Positions 1 through 7,015 of a stretch of DNA of 16,251 nucleotides are shown here, one piece after another. The notes under the pieces were generated by a model. It was not told the origin of the DNA and ran no database searches. It saw nothing but the letters and a program-made list of their open reading frames with translations. The position numbers and the translations under genes were made by a program. The DNA is from Thermococcus sp. (GTDB lineage: Archaea > Methanobacteriota_B > Thermococci > Thermococcales > Thermococcaceae). Where the stretch lies: the NCBI GenBank assembly GCA_021160985.1, contig JAGHBN010000164.1, forward strand, positions 1 through 16,251, written 5' to 3'. Position 1 is the first letter of the stretch. The number at the start of each line of letters is the position of its first letter.

Positions 1-332
1 AGGCCGTAGAAGTCGAGGGCATCCCCTATGCCCCTCGCCACCCCCTCCAGATAGTCAGCGTCCAGCCCCTGGGGGACGCCGAGCGAGAAGAGGAAGCCTA
101 CCGGCTCCGCCCCCATAGCTGCCACGTCGCTCACGTTCATCGTGACCGCCTTAAAACCAACCTGCTCCGGTGTCATTACATCCGGGACATCAGTCCTCCT
201 CACGAGCATGTCGTTGGTAGCAACTAGCCACCTCTCACCAAGCCTGAGCGCCCCTGCATCATCGCCGAGTGGCAGATCGCCCTGTCTTTTAAGATGCCTG
301 AGGAAAAGGTCTATTATCTCGGACTCTCTCAT
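1..332 (-). CDS. thiL: Thiamine-monophosphate kinase ThiL, N-terminal part (runs off left edge)
   Basis: ThiL phosphorylates thiamine monophosphate to thiamine diphosphate with ATP, the last step of cofactor synthesis in the cytosol. The visible 110 residues match the N-terminal AIR-synthase-like half of the family: MRESEIIDLFLRHL start, the Mg-nucleotide motif GDDAGAL near residues 23-29, a TNDMLV strand where many homologues have TTDMLV, then NVSDVAAMGAEP with the conserved S-D-x-A-A-M-G core, and a SLGVP segment. ThiL is usually about 300 residues, so roughly two thirds lie outside the window. ATG at 332 is chosen because GGTGA sits six bases upstream, inside the last codons and stop of the preceding ATPase gene. 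With only six bases between the genes, thiL is probably cotranscribed with the ATPase. No promoter of its own is visible. Confidence 0.9.
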   Translation of the reverse strand, partial: MRESEIIDLFLRHLKRQGDLPLGDDAGALRLGERWLVATNDMLVRRTDVPDVMTPEQVGFKAVTMNVSDVAAMGAEPVGFLFSLGVPQGLDADYLEGVARGIGDALDFYG

Positions 333-338
333 TCGGAT

Positions 339-1571
339 TCACCCCAAGAGCCACCTCCAAAGGGGTATGAGTTTCACGCCTTCGATTTCCCCCTCATCGT
401 CCCACGTTATGAGAACCTTCTCGTGGGCAGGCAGGAGCCTGGAAGCCTCCTTAATGGCCTTGAGTTCCCTTTTGAGCGTCTCTCCCTCGATGGAGCGCGT
501 CACCTGAATCAACCTGTAAGACTCCCCCTCCCTGACTGCAAAGTCCACTTCGAACTTCTGGGTCTTGACGTAGTATGGTCTGGCTCCCCGCCTCAGGAGT
601 TCCACCAAAACCGCAGACTCCATGAGCCTGCCGAACTCCAGCTCCTCCTTGAACACCCTCGCAAGACCCGGATCAACCAGATAAACCTTTGGAGGGGCCT
701 TTTCACTCTCCCTCGGCGGTGCAAGCTTTTTAACCTTACTCACCAGGTAAGCATCTTCAAGGTGTTCAAGGTAAGCTGACAGGGTGTTCCTGTTGGTCTC
801 CACCCCCATCCCTTTCATGTACCTGGTCGTTCTGTTTATGGAGAACTCCCTACCAAAGGACGCGCCGGTGAGCTTCAAAAGGAGCTTAAGAGCACGTGTA
901 TTCTTAACCCCGTAACGTTCAACCACATCGCGGTAGAGTATCAAGTCAACGTAACTCTCAAGGGTCCTCCTCTTCAGAAGCTCCGAGTCCTCAAGGACAA
1001 CCTCAGGAAAACCACCCCACTCAATGAATTCCTCAAGGAGCGCTTTAACCCGGGCCTTTTTTGAAAGGGACTCGCCGGGCTCAAAGGATTTTGCCCTAAG
1101 AAACTCCCTGAAGGAGAAAGGGTAAAGTTCAAAGGAAACCCCTCTCCCCCTGAGCTGGGTCGCTATCTCCTTTGAGAGGAGCTTCGATGAGGAGCCCGAC
1201 ACGAATACAGTGTGGCCGAGGGAGACGGCCCTTTTAACAAACAGCTCCCAGTTCTCCACTTCCTGAACCTCGTCAAGGAAAAGGACACCTTTCCTCTCGC
1301 CGTAAATTTCGTAAAAGACTTCGAGAAACTTATTGAGCGTGTCGAGCGTCGGGGGATAGAGCCTGTCGTCATCGAGCGGGAGATAGAGTGCGGGAGTCTC
1401 GTCGCGGAGGGATTTAAATTTCTGGAGCATGTAGAAACTCTTGCCCGCCCTTCGGGGACCTAATATCGCCACCGCCCGTGGAACCTTTGGGATAGGGACA
1501 TCAAGCTCCCTCTCAATTCCCTCAACATCAAGCTCGAGGTAATCCTCAACAACCTCCCTGAGACTTCCCAT
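339..1571 (-). CDS. Archaeal AAA-type ATPase with winged-helix segment and DUF4143-type C-terminus
   Basis: A 410-residue cytosolic ATPase of the family widespread in Thermococcales; its cellular role is not established. Walker A is GPRRAGKS (38-45) and Walker B is VLFLDE (96-101), followed by a sensor-like strand FVSGSSSKLLS (123-133) and the family-typical YPFSFREFL (150-158). Residues about 216-282 look like a winged helix (GVETNRNTLSAYLEHLEDAYLV). The C-terminus carries a PD-(D/E)XK-like fold signature, EVDF (341-344) then LIQVTRS (355-361), where a nuclease would have E-x-K; glutamine and threonine there suggest lost nuclease activity. ATG at 1571 has GGTG six bases upstream. The upstream region holds three evenly spaced palindromes around the TATA box, so the gene is probably tightly regulated, perhaps by its own product. 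It precedes thiL by six bases. The family call is firm; the function is unknown. Confidence 0.85.
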   Translation of the reverse strand: MGSLREVVEDYLELDVEGIERELDVPIPKVPRAVAILGPRRAGKSFYMLQKFKSLRDETPALYLPLDDDRLYPPTLDTLNKFLEVFYEIYGERKGVLFLDEVQEVENWELFVKRAVSLGHTVFVSGSSSKLLSKEIATQLRGRGVSFELYPFSFREFLRAKSFEPGESLSKKARVKALLEEFIEWGGFPEVVLEDSELLKRRTLESYVDLILYRDVVERYGVKNTRALKLLLKLTGASFGREFSINRTTRYMKGMGVETNRNTLSAYLEHLEDAYLVSKVKKLAPPRESEKAPPKVYLVDPGLARVFKEELEFGRLMESAVLVELLRRGARPYYVKTQKFEVDFAVREGESYRLIQVTRSIEGETLKRELKAIKEASRLLPAHEKVLITWDDEGEIEGVKLIPLWRWLLG

Positions 1572-1581
1572 CCTTCACACC

Positions 1582-1667
1582 TTGCTAATTTTAATTGTCA
1601 ACTTTTTAAAGATTTTGCCAATCATATTTAGCAACTTCTCATCAAACTTGCCAATTTTATTTGGCAC
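1582..1667. repeat. Three 20-bp imperfect palindromes at exact 33-bp period (putative operators)
   Basis: The copies are TTGCTAATTTTAATTGTCAA (1582-1601), TTGCCAATCATATTTAGCAA (1615-1634) and TTGCCAATTTTATTTGGCAC (1648-1667). Start-to-start distance is 33 bp both times, about three helical turns, so all three present the same DNA face. Each is an inverted repeat with about 7 of 10 matching half-site positions; the consensus is TTGCCAA-N6-TTGGCAA. The 13-bp spacers differ, and the first contains the TATA box of the ATPase gene. The third copy overlaps the stop codon of the upstream endoQ gene. The arrangement, with one site between TATA and start and two upstream, is that expected of a repressor or autoregulator binding cooperatively. 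The protein that binds is unknown. Confidence 0.75.
1603..1610 (-). promoter_or_regulatory. TATA box of the ATPase-thiL unit
   Basis: On the minus strand this reads TTTAAAAA, preceded by the A-rich AAATC as a possible BRE. It lies about 26 bases before position 1580, where the short leader with GGTG would begin. It sits in the 13-bp spacer between palindromes 1 and 2, so protein bound at either would contact TBP/TFB or the start site. Confidence 0.6.
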
Positions 1668-2919
1668 CCATTACAAACTCCGTTATGCTCCTCTGCTTTG
1701 GCCTTTCCACCTCAGGCAGGGTCACTTCAACGCTCTCAAGCTCGTCAATACTCGCGTTCCTTATCTCCTCCGGGAGCCTTATCCCGCCGTACTTTCCGCC
1801 CCCGCCCGGAATTACGATGAGCTTACCGCTGCGGTAGGCCCAGATGGCCTTGGCAATGTCTTCGTGAATTTTAGCCAGCTCCCGCACCGGGACGTCCACA
1901 AGAACCTTAATCTCGCTCCCGAACTCATTCAAAAAGCGCTCCCAGACAAGCCGGGTGGCCTTTGTTTCGACCCCTTTGCCTATGACCATCGATATTATCT
2001 CCGCTAGGGGGGCCAGGTGCAGGTACGGGGGCCTGTCCTTCGGCCTCTCCCCGGTGTCGGCCAGCTCAAGAATCCTGTCGTGGACGCCTTTCTTTATCCT
2101 GCCGCCGCACCTGGGGCACTTCCACTTGAAGGCTTTAGCCTCGCCGAGGGAGTACTGCGTGTAACAGCGGGAGCAGGCCGTCATGTGGTACTTGCCAAGC
2201 CTTGGGTCTAGACCGGCGTTGAGGACGATTTTCCTCCCGCCGCGCTTTAAAATCGCCTTTCTGATTTCCTCAAAGGTGGGCTCTTTGACCTCAAAGCGGT
2301 TGAACTCCCTGCCGAGGCGGTGGGGCATCGGTGAGTGGGCGTCGCTGTTGCTGAGGTAGGAGAGCTTATGGTGTGCCTTTATCCTGTCCGCCATCTCACT
2401 GTCTGCAGAGAGTCCCAGCTCCAGGAAGTGCACCTTCGCCCCCTGGTACGCTTCACTCAGGCTGTCGTACTCCTTGTAGAGGGCAGTCCAGGGAGTGAAG
2501 GCGTGTGCAGGCCCAACAAGGACGCCGATGTCATTGGCTATCTCCGCGATTTCAGAAGCCGATAAGTTCAGGTGGGGCCTCCCCTCCGTCTCGATATCAG
2601 ACGAATGCTTCCTCAGTATCTCCCTCATCTCGCGGACGGCATCGATGCTCGGGAAGATTAGAAGGTGATGGACGCGGCTGCTGTCTTCAACTTCGGCGGT
2701 GAGAATGAAGCGGACGCCGTTTCTTTCGTAAGTCCCGTCATCAACCTTTTTGGTGTATTTTAGAAGCTCTTCCTCCCACTTCGGATTGAGTATGTCACCC
2801 GTTCCCACTATTTCGAGCCCCTTAAAGCGCGCGTTCTCGGCTAAATTCGGTATCGTCATGGACTTTGAGACTGCCTTTGAGTAGCGCGAGTGTATGTGAA
2901 GGTCGGCATCGACCTGCAT
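1657..2919 (-). CDS. endoQ: Endonuclease Q (PHP-domain DNA repair nuclease)
   Basis: EndoQ nicks DNA 5' of deaminated bases (uracil, hypoxanthine, xanthine) and abasic sites, starting a repair route characterised in Thermococcales. The 420 residues fit the roughly 420-residue family. An N-terminal PHP domain supplies metal ligands: HIH (8-10), GTGD (39-42), E76, H84, H139 and SDAH (192-195). A four-cysteine zinc module follows (C249, C252, C268, C271). The C-terminal tail holds a PCNA-interacting peptide, QRSITEFV (409-416), matching Q-x-x-hydrophobic-x-x-aromatic. ATG at 2919 has GAGGTGA about five bases upstream, overlapping the stop of the CLC gene, so the two are probably one transcript. 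The 3' end overlaps the third operator palindrome of the ATPase promoter. I see no missing catalytic residue. Confidence 0.9.
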   Translation of the reverse strand: MQVDADLHIHSRYSKAVSKSMTIPNLAENARFKGLEIVGTGDILNPKWEEELLKYTKKVDDGTYERNGVRFILTAEVEDSSRVHHLLIFPSIDAVREMREILRKHSSDIETEGRPHLNLSASEIAEIANDIGVLVGPAHAFTPWTALYKEYDSLSEAYQGAKVHFLELGLSADSEMADRIKAHHKLSYLSNSDAHSPMPHRLGREFNRFEVKEPTFEEIRKAILKRGGRKIVLNAGLDPRLGKYHMTACSRCYTQYSLGEAKAFKWKCPRCGGRIKKGVHDRILELADTGERPKDRPPYLHLAPLAEIISMVIGKGVETKATRLVWERFLNEFGSEIKVLVDVPVRELAKIHEDIAKAIWAYRSGKLIVIPGGGGKYGGIRLPEEIRNASIDELESVEVTLPEVERPKQRSITEFVMGAK

Positions 2920-2928
2920 TTTATCACC

Positions 2929-4650
2929 TCAGTCTATGTACATACCCTCCAGACCGCGGTAGTAGGCGCGGTATATGTCCCTTTTGGTCACGACGCCGAC
3001 GAGCTTCCTGCTCTCTTTGCTTTCCGTGACGGGCAGTAGGTTCTGGTCATAGGCCATTAGCTTCTCAAAGGCCTCTTCGGCTGTCTCTGTGGGGCAGGTC
3101 ACCGCGTAGGGCCTGCGGATGAACCTCTTCACGGGCATCCGCTTAATGCTCGAAGGTTTTTTCAGGATGTCCTTCACGCCAATTATACCCACCACTTCCA
3201 TTTTCTCATTGACAACCGGGAAGCAGTCATGGCCGGTCTCACCTATGAGGTGCTCCACGTCAAAGAGCGTATTGTCTTCGGTGACGTAAACTGGTTCGCG
3301 GGTCATTATCTCTCCAACGGAGATGGTCTCCAGCACGACGGGCTTTCCTGTCCTCACACGGTAGCCCTTCCTGAGGAGCTTGAGGGTGTATATTGACTCC
3401 CCTTCGAGGAAAAACCTGGCCGTGAGGAAACCTATCGTTGCCGAGGTCATCACCGCGGGCAGGACGGCATAGCTCCTCGTCAGTTCGGTTACCATTAATA
3501 TCTGGGCGAGGGGGGCCTGAGTCATGCCGCTGAAGAAGGCCGCCATTCCCGCGAGAGCATAGACGGCAGGATTCGAGCCGAGAGCCGGAAACAGGAGCCT
3601 CACGGCCTCTCCAAATGCTGCCCCAAACATCGTCCCGATGTAGAGGCTCGGAGCGAAGACACCCCCGCTCTGCCCCGAACCTATCGTTAGTGCCGTGGCC
3701 AGCATCTTAACCAGCCCGAGGACTACGAGGAGCCCTATCGCCAGCTCGCCATAGAACGCCATCCTCATACCTTCGTAGCCTATCCCGAATATGCCGTAGG
3801 CGGGGAACAGCATCCCGAGAACGCCGACTCCAAAACCGCCTATCACGGGTTTAATGGGTTCTGGTATCTTAGCCTCGGAGAACCCGTCGACCACGCGGTA
3901 AAGGAACCGCGCATAGAAGGCCGCCAGAAGGCCGAGGCCCAAGCCAAGGATGAAGAAAAGGGGAAGCTCTGGAAGAGTGTGCCCTATACTCTCGGGAATG
4001 TCTATCTCAACGGCTCTGTTCAGGATTGCCAGAGTGACCGCGTTTCCGGTAACGGCCGCGATGAAAATGGGCACGAGGTTTATCGAAAACGCCCCCATGT
4101 AGACGACCTCAAGGGCGAACATTGCTCCCGCGAGTGGTGTGTTGAATGTGCCGGCTATGCCCGCGGCGAGGCCGCACGTTACGAGGAGCTTTTTCATTTC
4201 CTTTGACATCTTGAACCAGCGCGCGAGAATTGACGTTAAGGCCGCACCGATGAACCCTATCGGCCCCTCGCGCCCAACGCTCCCGCCGGAGCCTATGGTT
4301 ATGGCGGTAGCCACCGTTTTCAGCACCGCAAACTTTCCGGGGATGTCGCCACCCCTGAATATGACCGCCTCTATGACCTCAGGAATGCCGTTACCCTTAA
4401 TTTCGGGACACCGGATTACAAAGAAGGCCACAATGAACGCACCAAGCGTCGGGAGAAGCAGATACCCAAGATTGAGGCCCCCAGCTTCGTAGGAGACCCT
4501 TGGAAGAAGCCACTCAAAGAAAATCCCGTGGACAGCGCTCACGAGAACCCTGAGGGCTATCGCTCCCAGACCCCCAACTAGGCCGGCCAGGATTGAAAAC
4601 GCAATTACGATGCCCCACTTCCTGAGATACTGGATGTTTTTTGAAGACAT
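2929..4650 (-). CDS. CLC-family chloride channel/transporter with C-terminal CBS pair
   Basis: A 573-residue membrane protein that moves chloride (or another anion), often coupled to protons. CLC signatures are in order: GNGIPEV (86-92), GSGGSVGREGP with the gating glutamate E128 (120-130), and GSGQSGGVFAPS (324-335). Two CBS domains follow (about 443-500 and 505-565), likely binding adenine nucleotides on the cytosolic face. The first motif has asparagine where canonical GSGIP has the anion-binding serine. The open frame extends upstream to 5010, but that part overlaps the divergent gene at 4727 and has no CLC character. The start at 4650 (MSSKNIQYL) puts the first helix near residues 12-40 and lies about 26 bases from a TATA box, giving a nearly leaderless mRNA. 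GTG at 4653 is an alternative. EndoQ follows nine bases after the stop. Confidence 0.88.
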   Translation of the reverse strand: MSSKNIQYLRKWGIVIAFSILAGLVGGLGAIALRVLVSAVHGIFFEWLLPRVSYEAGGLNLGYLLLPTLGAFIVAFFVIRCPEIKGNGIPEVIEAVIFRGGDIPGKFAVLKTVATAITIGSGGSVGREGPIGFIGAALTSILARWFKMSKEMKKLLVTCGLAAGIAGTFNTPLAGAMFALEVVYMGAFSINLVPIFIAAVTGNAVTLAILNRAVEIDIPESIGHTLPELPLFFILGLGLGLLAAFYARFLYRVVDGFSEAKIPEPIKPVIGGFGVGVLGMLFPAYGIFGIGYEGMRMAFYGELAIGLLVVLGLVKMLATALTIGSGQSGGVFAPSLYIGTMFGAAFGEAVRLLFPALGSNPAVYALAGMAAFFSGMTQAPLAQILMVTELTRSYAVLPAVMTSATIGFLTARFFLEGESIYTLKLLRKGYRVRTGKPVVLETISVGEIMTREPVYVTEDNTLFDVEHLIGETGHDCFPVVNEKMEVVGIIGVKDILKKPSSIKRMPVKRFIRRPYAVTCPTETAEEAFEKLMAYDQNLLPVTESKESRKLVGVVTKRDIYRAYYRGLEGMYID

Positions 4651-4670
4651 CACCCTGAGGTTCCTCGACC

Positions 4671-4695
4671 AAAATAAAAAGCTTAAGCTTTTATA
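4671..4695. promoter_or_regulatory. Divergent back-to-back promoters around a perfect 16-bp palindrome
   Basis: The CLC side reads TTTTTATTTT on the minus strand (4680-4671), about 26 bases before the ATG at 4650. The plus-strand gene uses CTTTTATA (4688-4695), about 26 bases before a start near 4718. Between and within them lies AAAAGCTTAAGCTTTT (4677-4692), a perfect palindrome. The two TATA boxes are so close that only one preinitiation complex can probably sit there at a time. Confidence 0.6.
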
Positions 4696-4726
4696 CCCCC
4701 TTTCCAAACCTCCACCGGTGGAAACT

Positions 4727-5197
4727 ATGAAAGTTGAAGGATTCGTCGCTTCCCTGAAAAACGCAGAGACCATAGGTGGGCTCTTCAAGATACTCCAGGA
4801 GAAAGGCGCCCCCCTCGTCGAACTCGACGGCCAGAGGTTTCTCATCGTCGTTGAGGGCGACTTTGAGGGGAGGAAGTTCTGGACCGAGATAAACGGTGAG
4901 AAGGCCAACCAGGCCCTTGGCGATGCCATGCTGAACTCCTCAAGCTTCCCGTTCAAGTGCAAGAGGCCGTACACCGGTGGAAACGTCATCTTCGTTAACT
5001 TCGACGACATCGAGGTGGAGAAGTTCCTCGTCGCTTACCGCGACCCGGACTACGGGATATTCTACCTCGTTGAGAACGGCGAAGCCAAGGAGATAACAAG
5101 GGAAGAGTACGAGGAGCTGAAAGACAAGATGCCTGAGTTCAAAATAAAGTCAATGAGCGAAGAGCAGATGGACATGATGGGAGCGTTTTTCGGCTGA
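4727..5197 (+). CDS. Uncharacterised small cytosolic protein (156 aa)
   Basis: I do not recognise this protein. It is 156 residues, without signal peptide or membrane segment, acidic, and rich in Glu, Lys and Phe. It looks like an alternating alpha/beta single domain: helix about 12-26, strands about 29-47, a lone cysteine at 78, then a second strand region 86-105 and YGIFYLVENG (109-118). It ends in a charged helix and a Met-rich tail, EEQMDMMGAFF (145-155). ATG at 4727 is chosen because GGTGG ends five bases upstream and a TATA box lies about 35 bases upstream; the frame's earlier extension to 4610 would run through the promoter and into the divergent CLC gene. Codon use is normal for the window. 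It is divergent from CLC and convergent with the antiporter gene, 16 bases away. The coding call is secure; the function is unknown. Confidence 0.85.
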   Translation: MKVEGFVASLKNAETIGGLFKILQEKGAPLVELDGQRFLIVVEGDFEGRKFWTEINGEKANQALGDAMLNSSSFPFKCKRPYTGGNVIFVNFDDIEVEKFLVAYRDPDYGIFYLVENGEAKEITREEYEELKDKMPEFKIKSMSEEQMDMMGAFFG

Positions 5198-5213
5198 AGG
5201 CGTCGGTGGGCAT

Positions 5214-6533
5214 TCACTGGGAGCCCTTGAGCTCCTTTATCTTCTCTTTGGTCTCCATTATGCGCTCGACCTTTCTTGAGGCCTTCGAAGACCTCGCCTT
5301 CTCTATCTCGTTTTTGAACGCCCACTTGAGGAGTGGCGGGGTTATGAGCACTGATACCGTTATGAATATCAGCGTCGCGGCGATGAACTTGGGAGCGTCT
5401 TCGGGAGGAATCGCTCCGCCGTGTATGGCGACCATCAGGTTGACGAGGGCCACTTCAGTCCTCGGAATTGAGCCTATGCCCATCTGGAGGGACATCCAGA
5501 GGTTCTCCTTGGTGAACAGGAACTCCCTTCCGCGGCCCCACGCCGTTATCCAAGCACCGAACCCCCTTCCAAGGACTTTCCCAAAGACTGCCACAACGGT
5601 AAGCACTGTGGCCAGAACCAGCGCGTCAGCGTTCTCGAAGACGGTGAGGTTCAGCATCGCCCCGGTGTGGACGAAGAAGAACGGTACCAGCAGGCCGTAG
5701 CCGATTGCACGGAGGTCGTCCATGAGACGCCTGCCCTCTGGGAGCTTCGAGAGCACGAGACCCATCATAAAGGCACCCTCAATCGCGGCGGCGAACCAGC
5801 TCTCGGCGAGGGCAGCGAATAGGAACATCATGCCGATGACCATTCCAAGGACTCCCTTTTCGACGTGGAGCCTCTCGGCGAACCTGATGTAGTGGTCAAC
5901 GAGGTACCACCATATAACGCCGGTTATTATGAAGAACAGAACTATCTTGATGGACAGGTCTATCAGACTCCCGGTGCCGACGGCAAAGATAATCAGGGCT
6001 ATTCCGAGGAAGTCGTCCATAACGCTCGCGCTCAGGGAGGCGACCCCAACCTCGCTCTTGAGGACACCGAGGTCCATCATGACCCTGACGGTTAGGCCTA
6101 TGCTAGTGGCGGTGAGAAGAACACCCCCCGCAAAGGCCTCCTTGCTCGGGTAGCCCATCTCCATCAGGACGAACCAGCCCATTATCAGGGGGACAAAAAC
6201 GCCGAGAAGCGTTGAGACCGTTGCCGTCAGTCCCGTTTTCTTGAGCTGTTCAACGTCGGTGTCCAAAGCGCCCAGAAACAGGAGGAATATTATGCCCAGC
6301 TTGGCAAGGAACTCAGAAACCTGGGTCGCGTCCGTTGTAAAGCCCTCCCCGCTCACTATTGGAAGGTACTGCGGCGCCACAATCCCGAAGTAGACAAGGT
6401 TACCGAGAATTATTCCCATTATGAGCTCTCCAAGGACTCCTGGAAGCTCAAAGCGCTCTATGAGGCTGTCTCCAATCTTGGCTAGTATCAGGGAGATTCC
6501 GAGGGCAAATAACAGCCAGGTCACCGTTTCCAT
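5214..6533 (-). CDS. CPA2-type monovalent cation/proton antiporter
   Basis: A 439-residue integral membrane protein with about 12-13 hydrophobic segments, of the KefB/NapA-like Na+(K+)/H+ antiporter family. TATSIGLTVR (141-150) corresponds to the broken TM4 helix. SVMDDFLG holds the Asp pair D173-D174 expected of electrogenic CPA2 members, where NhaP-type proteins have Asn-Asp. A GSIPRTEVALV segment late in the protein gives the conserved basic residue of the core. The last 40 residues are a charged, Lys/Glu-rich cytosolic tail. No TrkA/RCK domain is attached, which separates it from KefB/KefC. ATG at 6533 lies within the end of the CBS-protein gene (13-base overlap), with GGGGGGTG four bases upstream. 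The overlap implies coupled expression. Whether sodium or potassium is carried cannot be read from the sequence. Confidence 0.87.
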   Translation of the reverse strand: METVTWLLFALGISLILAKIGDSLIERFELPGVLGELIMGIILGNLVYFGIVAPQYLPIVSGEGFTTDATQVSEFLAKLGIIFLLFLGALDTDVEQLKKTGLTATVSTLLGVFVPLIMGWFVLMEMGYPSKEAFAGGVLLTATSIGLTVRVMMDLGVLKSEVGVASLSASVMDDFLGIALIIFAVGTGSLIDLSIKIVLFFIITGVIWWYLVDHYIRFAERLHVEKGVLGMVIGMMFLFAALAESWFAAAIEGAFMMGLVLSKLPEGRRLMDDLRAIGYGLLVPFFFVHTGAMLNLTVFENADALVLATVLTVVAVFGKVLGRGFGAWITAWGRGREFLFTKENLWMSLQMGIGSIPRTEVALVNLMVAIHGGAIPPEDAPKFIAATLIFITVSVLITPPLLKWAFKNEIEKARSSKASRKVERIMETKEKIKELKGSQ

Positions 6534-7015
6534 GAAACACCCCCCACCCTCAGCAGTCTCAGCAGCTCGTCTATGAGTATTCTGAGGCTGACCTCACCGA
6601 CGAGCCGGTCTCCATCAACGACAGCCAGCACCTGCACGCGGTATTTCTTCATCTTCATGAGCGCATCAAGAACCGTTGCACCGCACTCGATGGTGAGAGG
6701 GTTTCTTTCCGCAACGTCCCCTGCCTTTGTTGCACCACCAAGGAGCGATTTCAGCGTCCCTCTCGTCATGCCGAGCTTGAACTTGTACGCGTCCGGCGGG
6801 AGGAGGACGTCTATAACGTCGAGGAGCCTGATTGCACCTACAAGCTTCATGGTTTCCCTGCTCTCCACAACCCACACGTGGTGTCTTGTCCTGAGAAGCT
6901 TCAGCACGTTTATGATTTCAGCGTCCTTCTCAACTACGGGCAGCGTCTCGGGCTTCGGCATGATGGACTCGATTTTCATGGAGTGAAACGTCTCAAGCGC
7001 GTTTTCAAGTTCCAT
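6521..7015 (-). CDS. Two-CBS-domain protein, probable regulator of the antiporter
   Basis: A 164-residue soluble protein made of a tandem CBS pair: CBS1 about residues 16-73 (SIMPKPETLPVVEKDAEI with a following helix) and CBS2 about 98-156 (AGDVAERNPLTIECGATV). A linker of about 25 residues lies between, and no effector domain is fused. CBS pairs bind AMP, ADP, ATP or SAM-like ligands and often gate transporters. Its gene overlaps the CPA2 antiporter gene by 13 bases, so a partnership is likely, though that is inference. ATG at 7015 has GGTGAGGGT directly upstream. A TATA box at 7049-7056 would start transcription about ten bases before the ATG. Confidence 0.87.
   Translation of the reverse strand: MELENALETFHSMKIESIMPKPETLPVVEKDAEIINVLKLLRTRHHVWVVESRETMKLVGAIRLLDVIDVLLPPDAYKFKLGMTRGTLKSLLGGATKAGDVAERNPLTIECGATVLDALMKMKKYRVQVLAVVDGDRLVGEVSLRILIDELLRLLRVGGVSWKR

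Noticed and set aside
339..779. Plus-strand frame of 161 codons starting at 294
   Set aside because: It is antisense to the C-terminal domain of the ATPase and has no ribosome binding site or recognisable domain.
1582..1667. Short CRISPR-like array
   Set aside because: There are three imperfect 20-bp units with 13-bp spacers. They are palindromic throughout and embedded in a promoter. CRISPR repeats in this lineage are longer and more uniform, with spacers of about 35-40 bp, and no cas gene is nearby.
4651..4670. Fluoride riboswitch ahead of the CLC gene
   Set aside because: The TATA box is only about 26 bases from the ATG, leaving no leader able to hold a riboswitch.
4653..5010. 120-residue N-terminal extension of the CLC protein
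   Set aside because: It overlaps the opposite-strand gene at 4727-5197 and the promoter, and has no CLC or signal-peptide character. The start at 4650 is better supported.
5159..5194. PIP-box at the C-terminus of the 156-residue protein (EEQMDMMGAFF)
   Set aside because: The glutamine is one position too far from the paired phenylalanines for the Q-x-x-h-x-x-a-a register.
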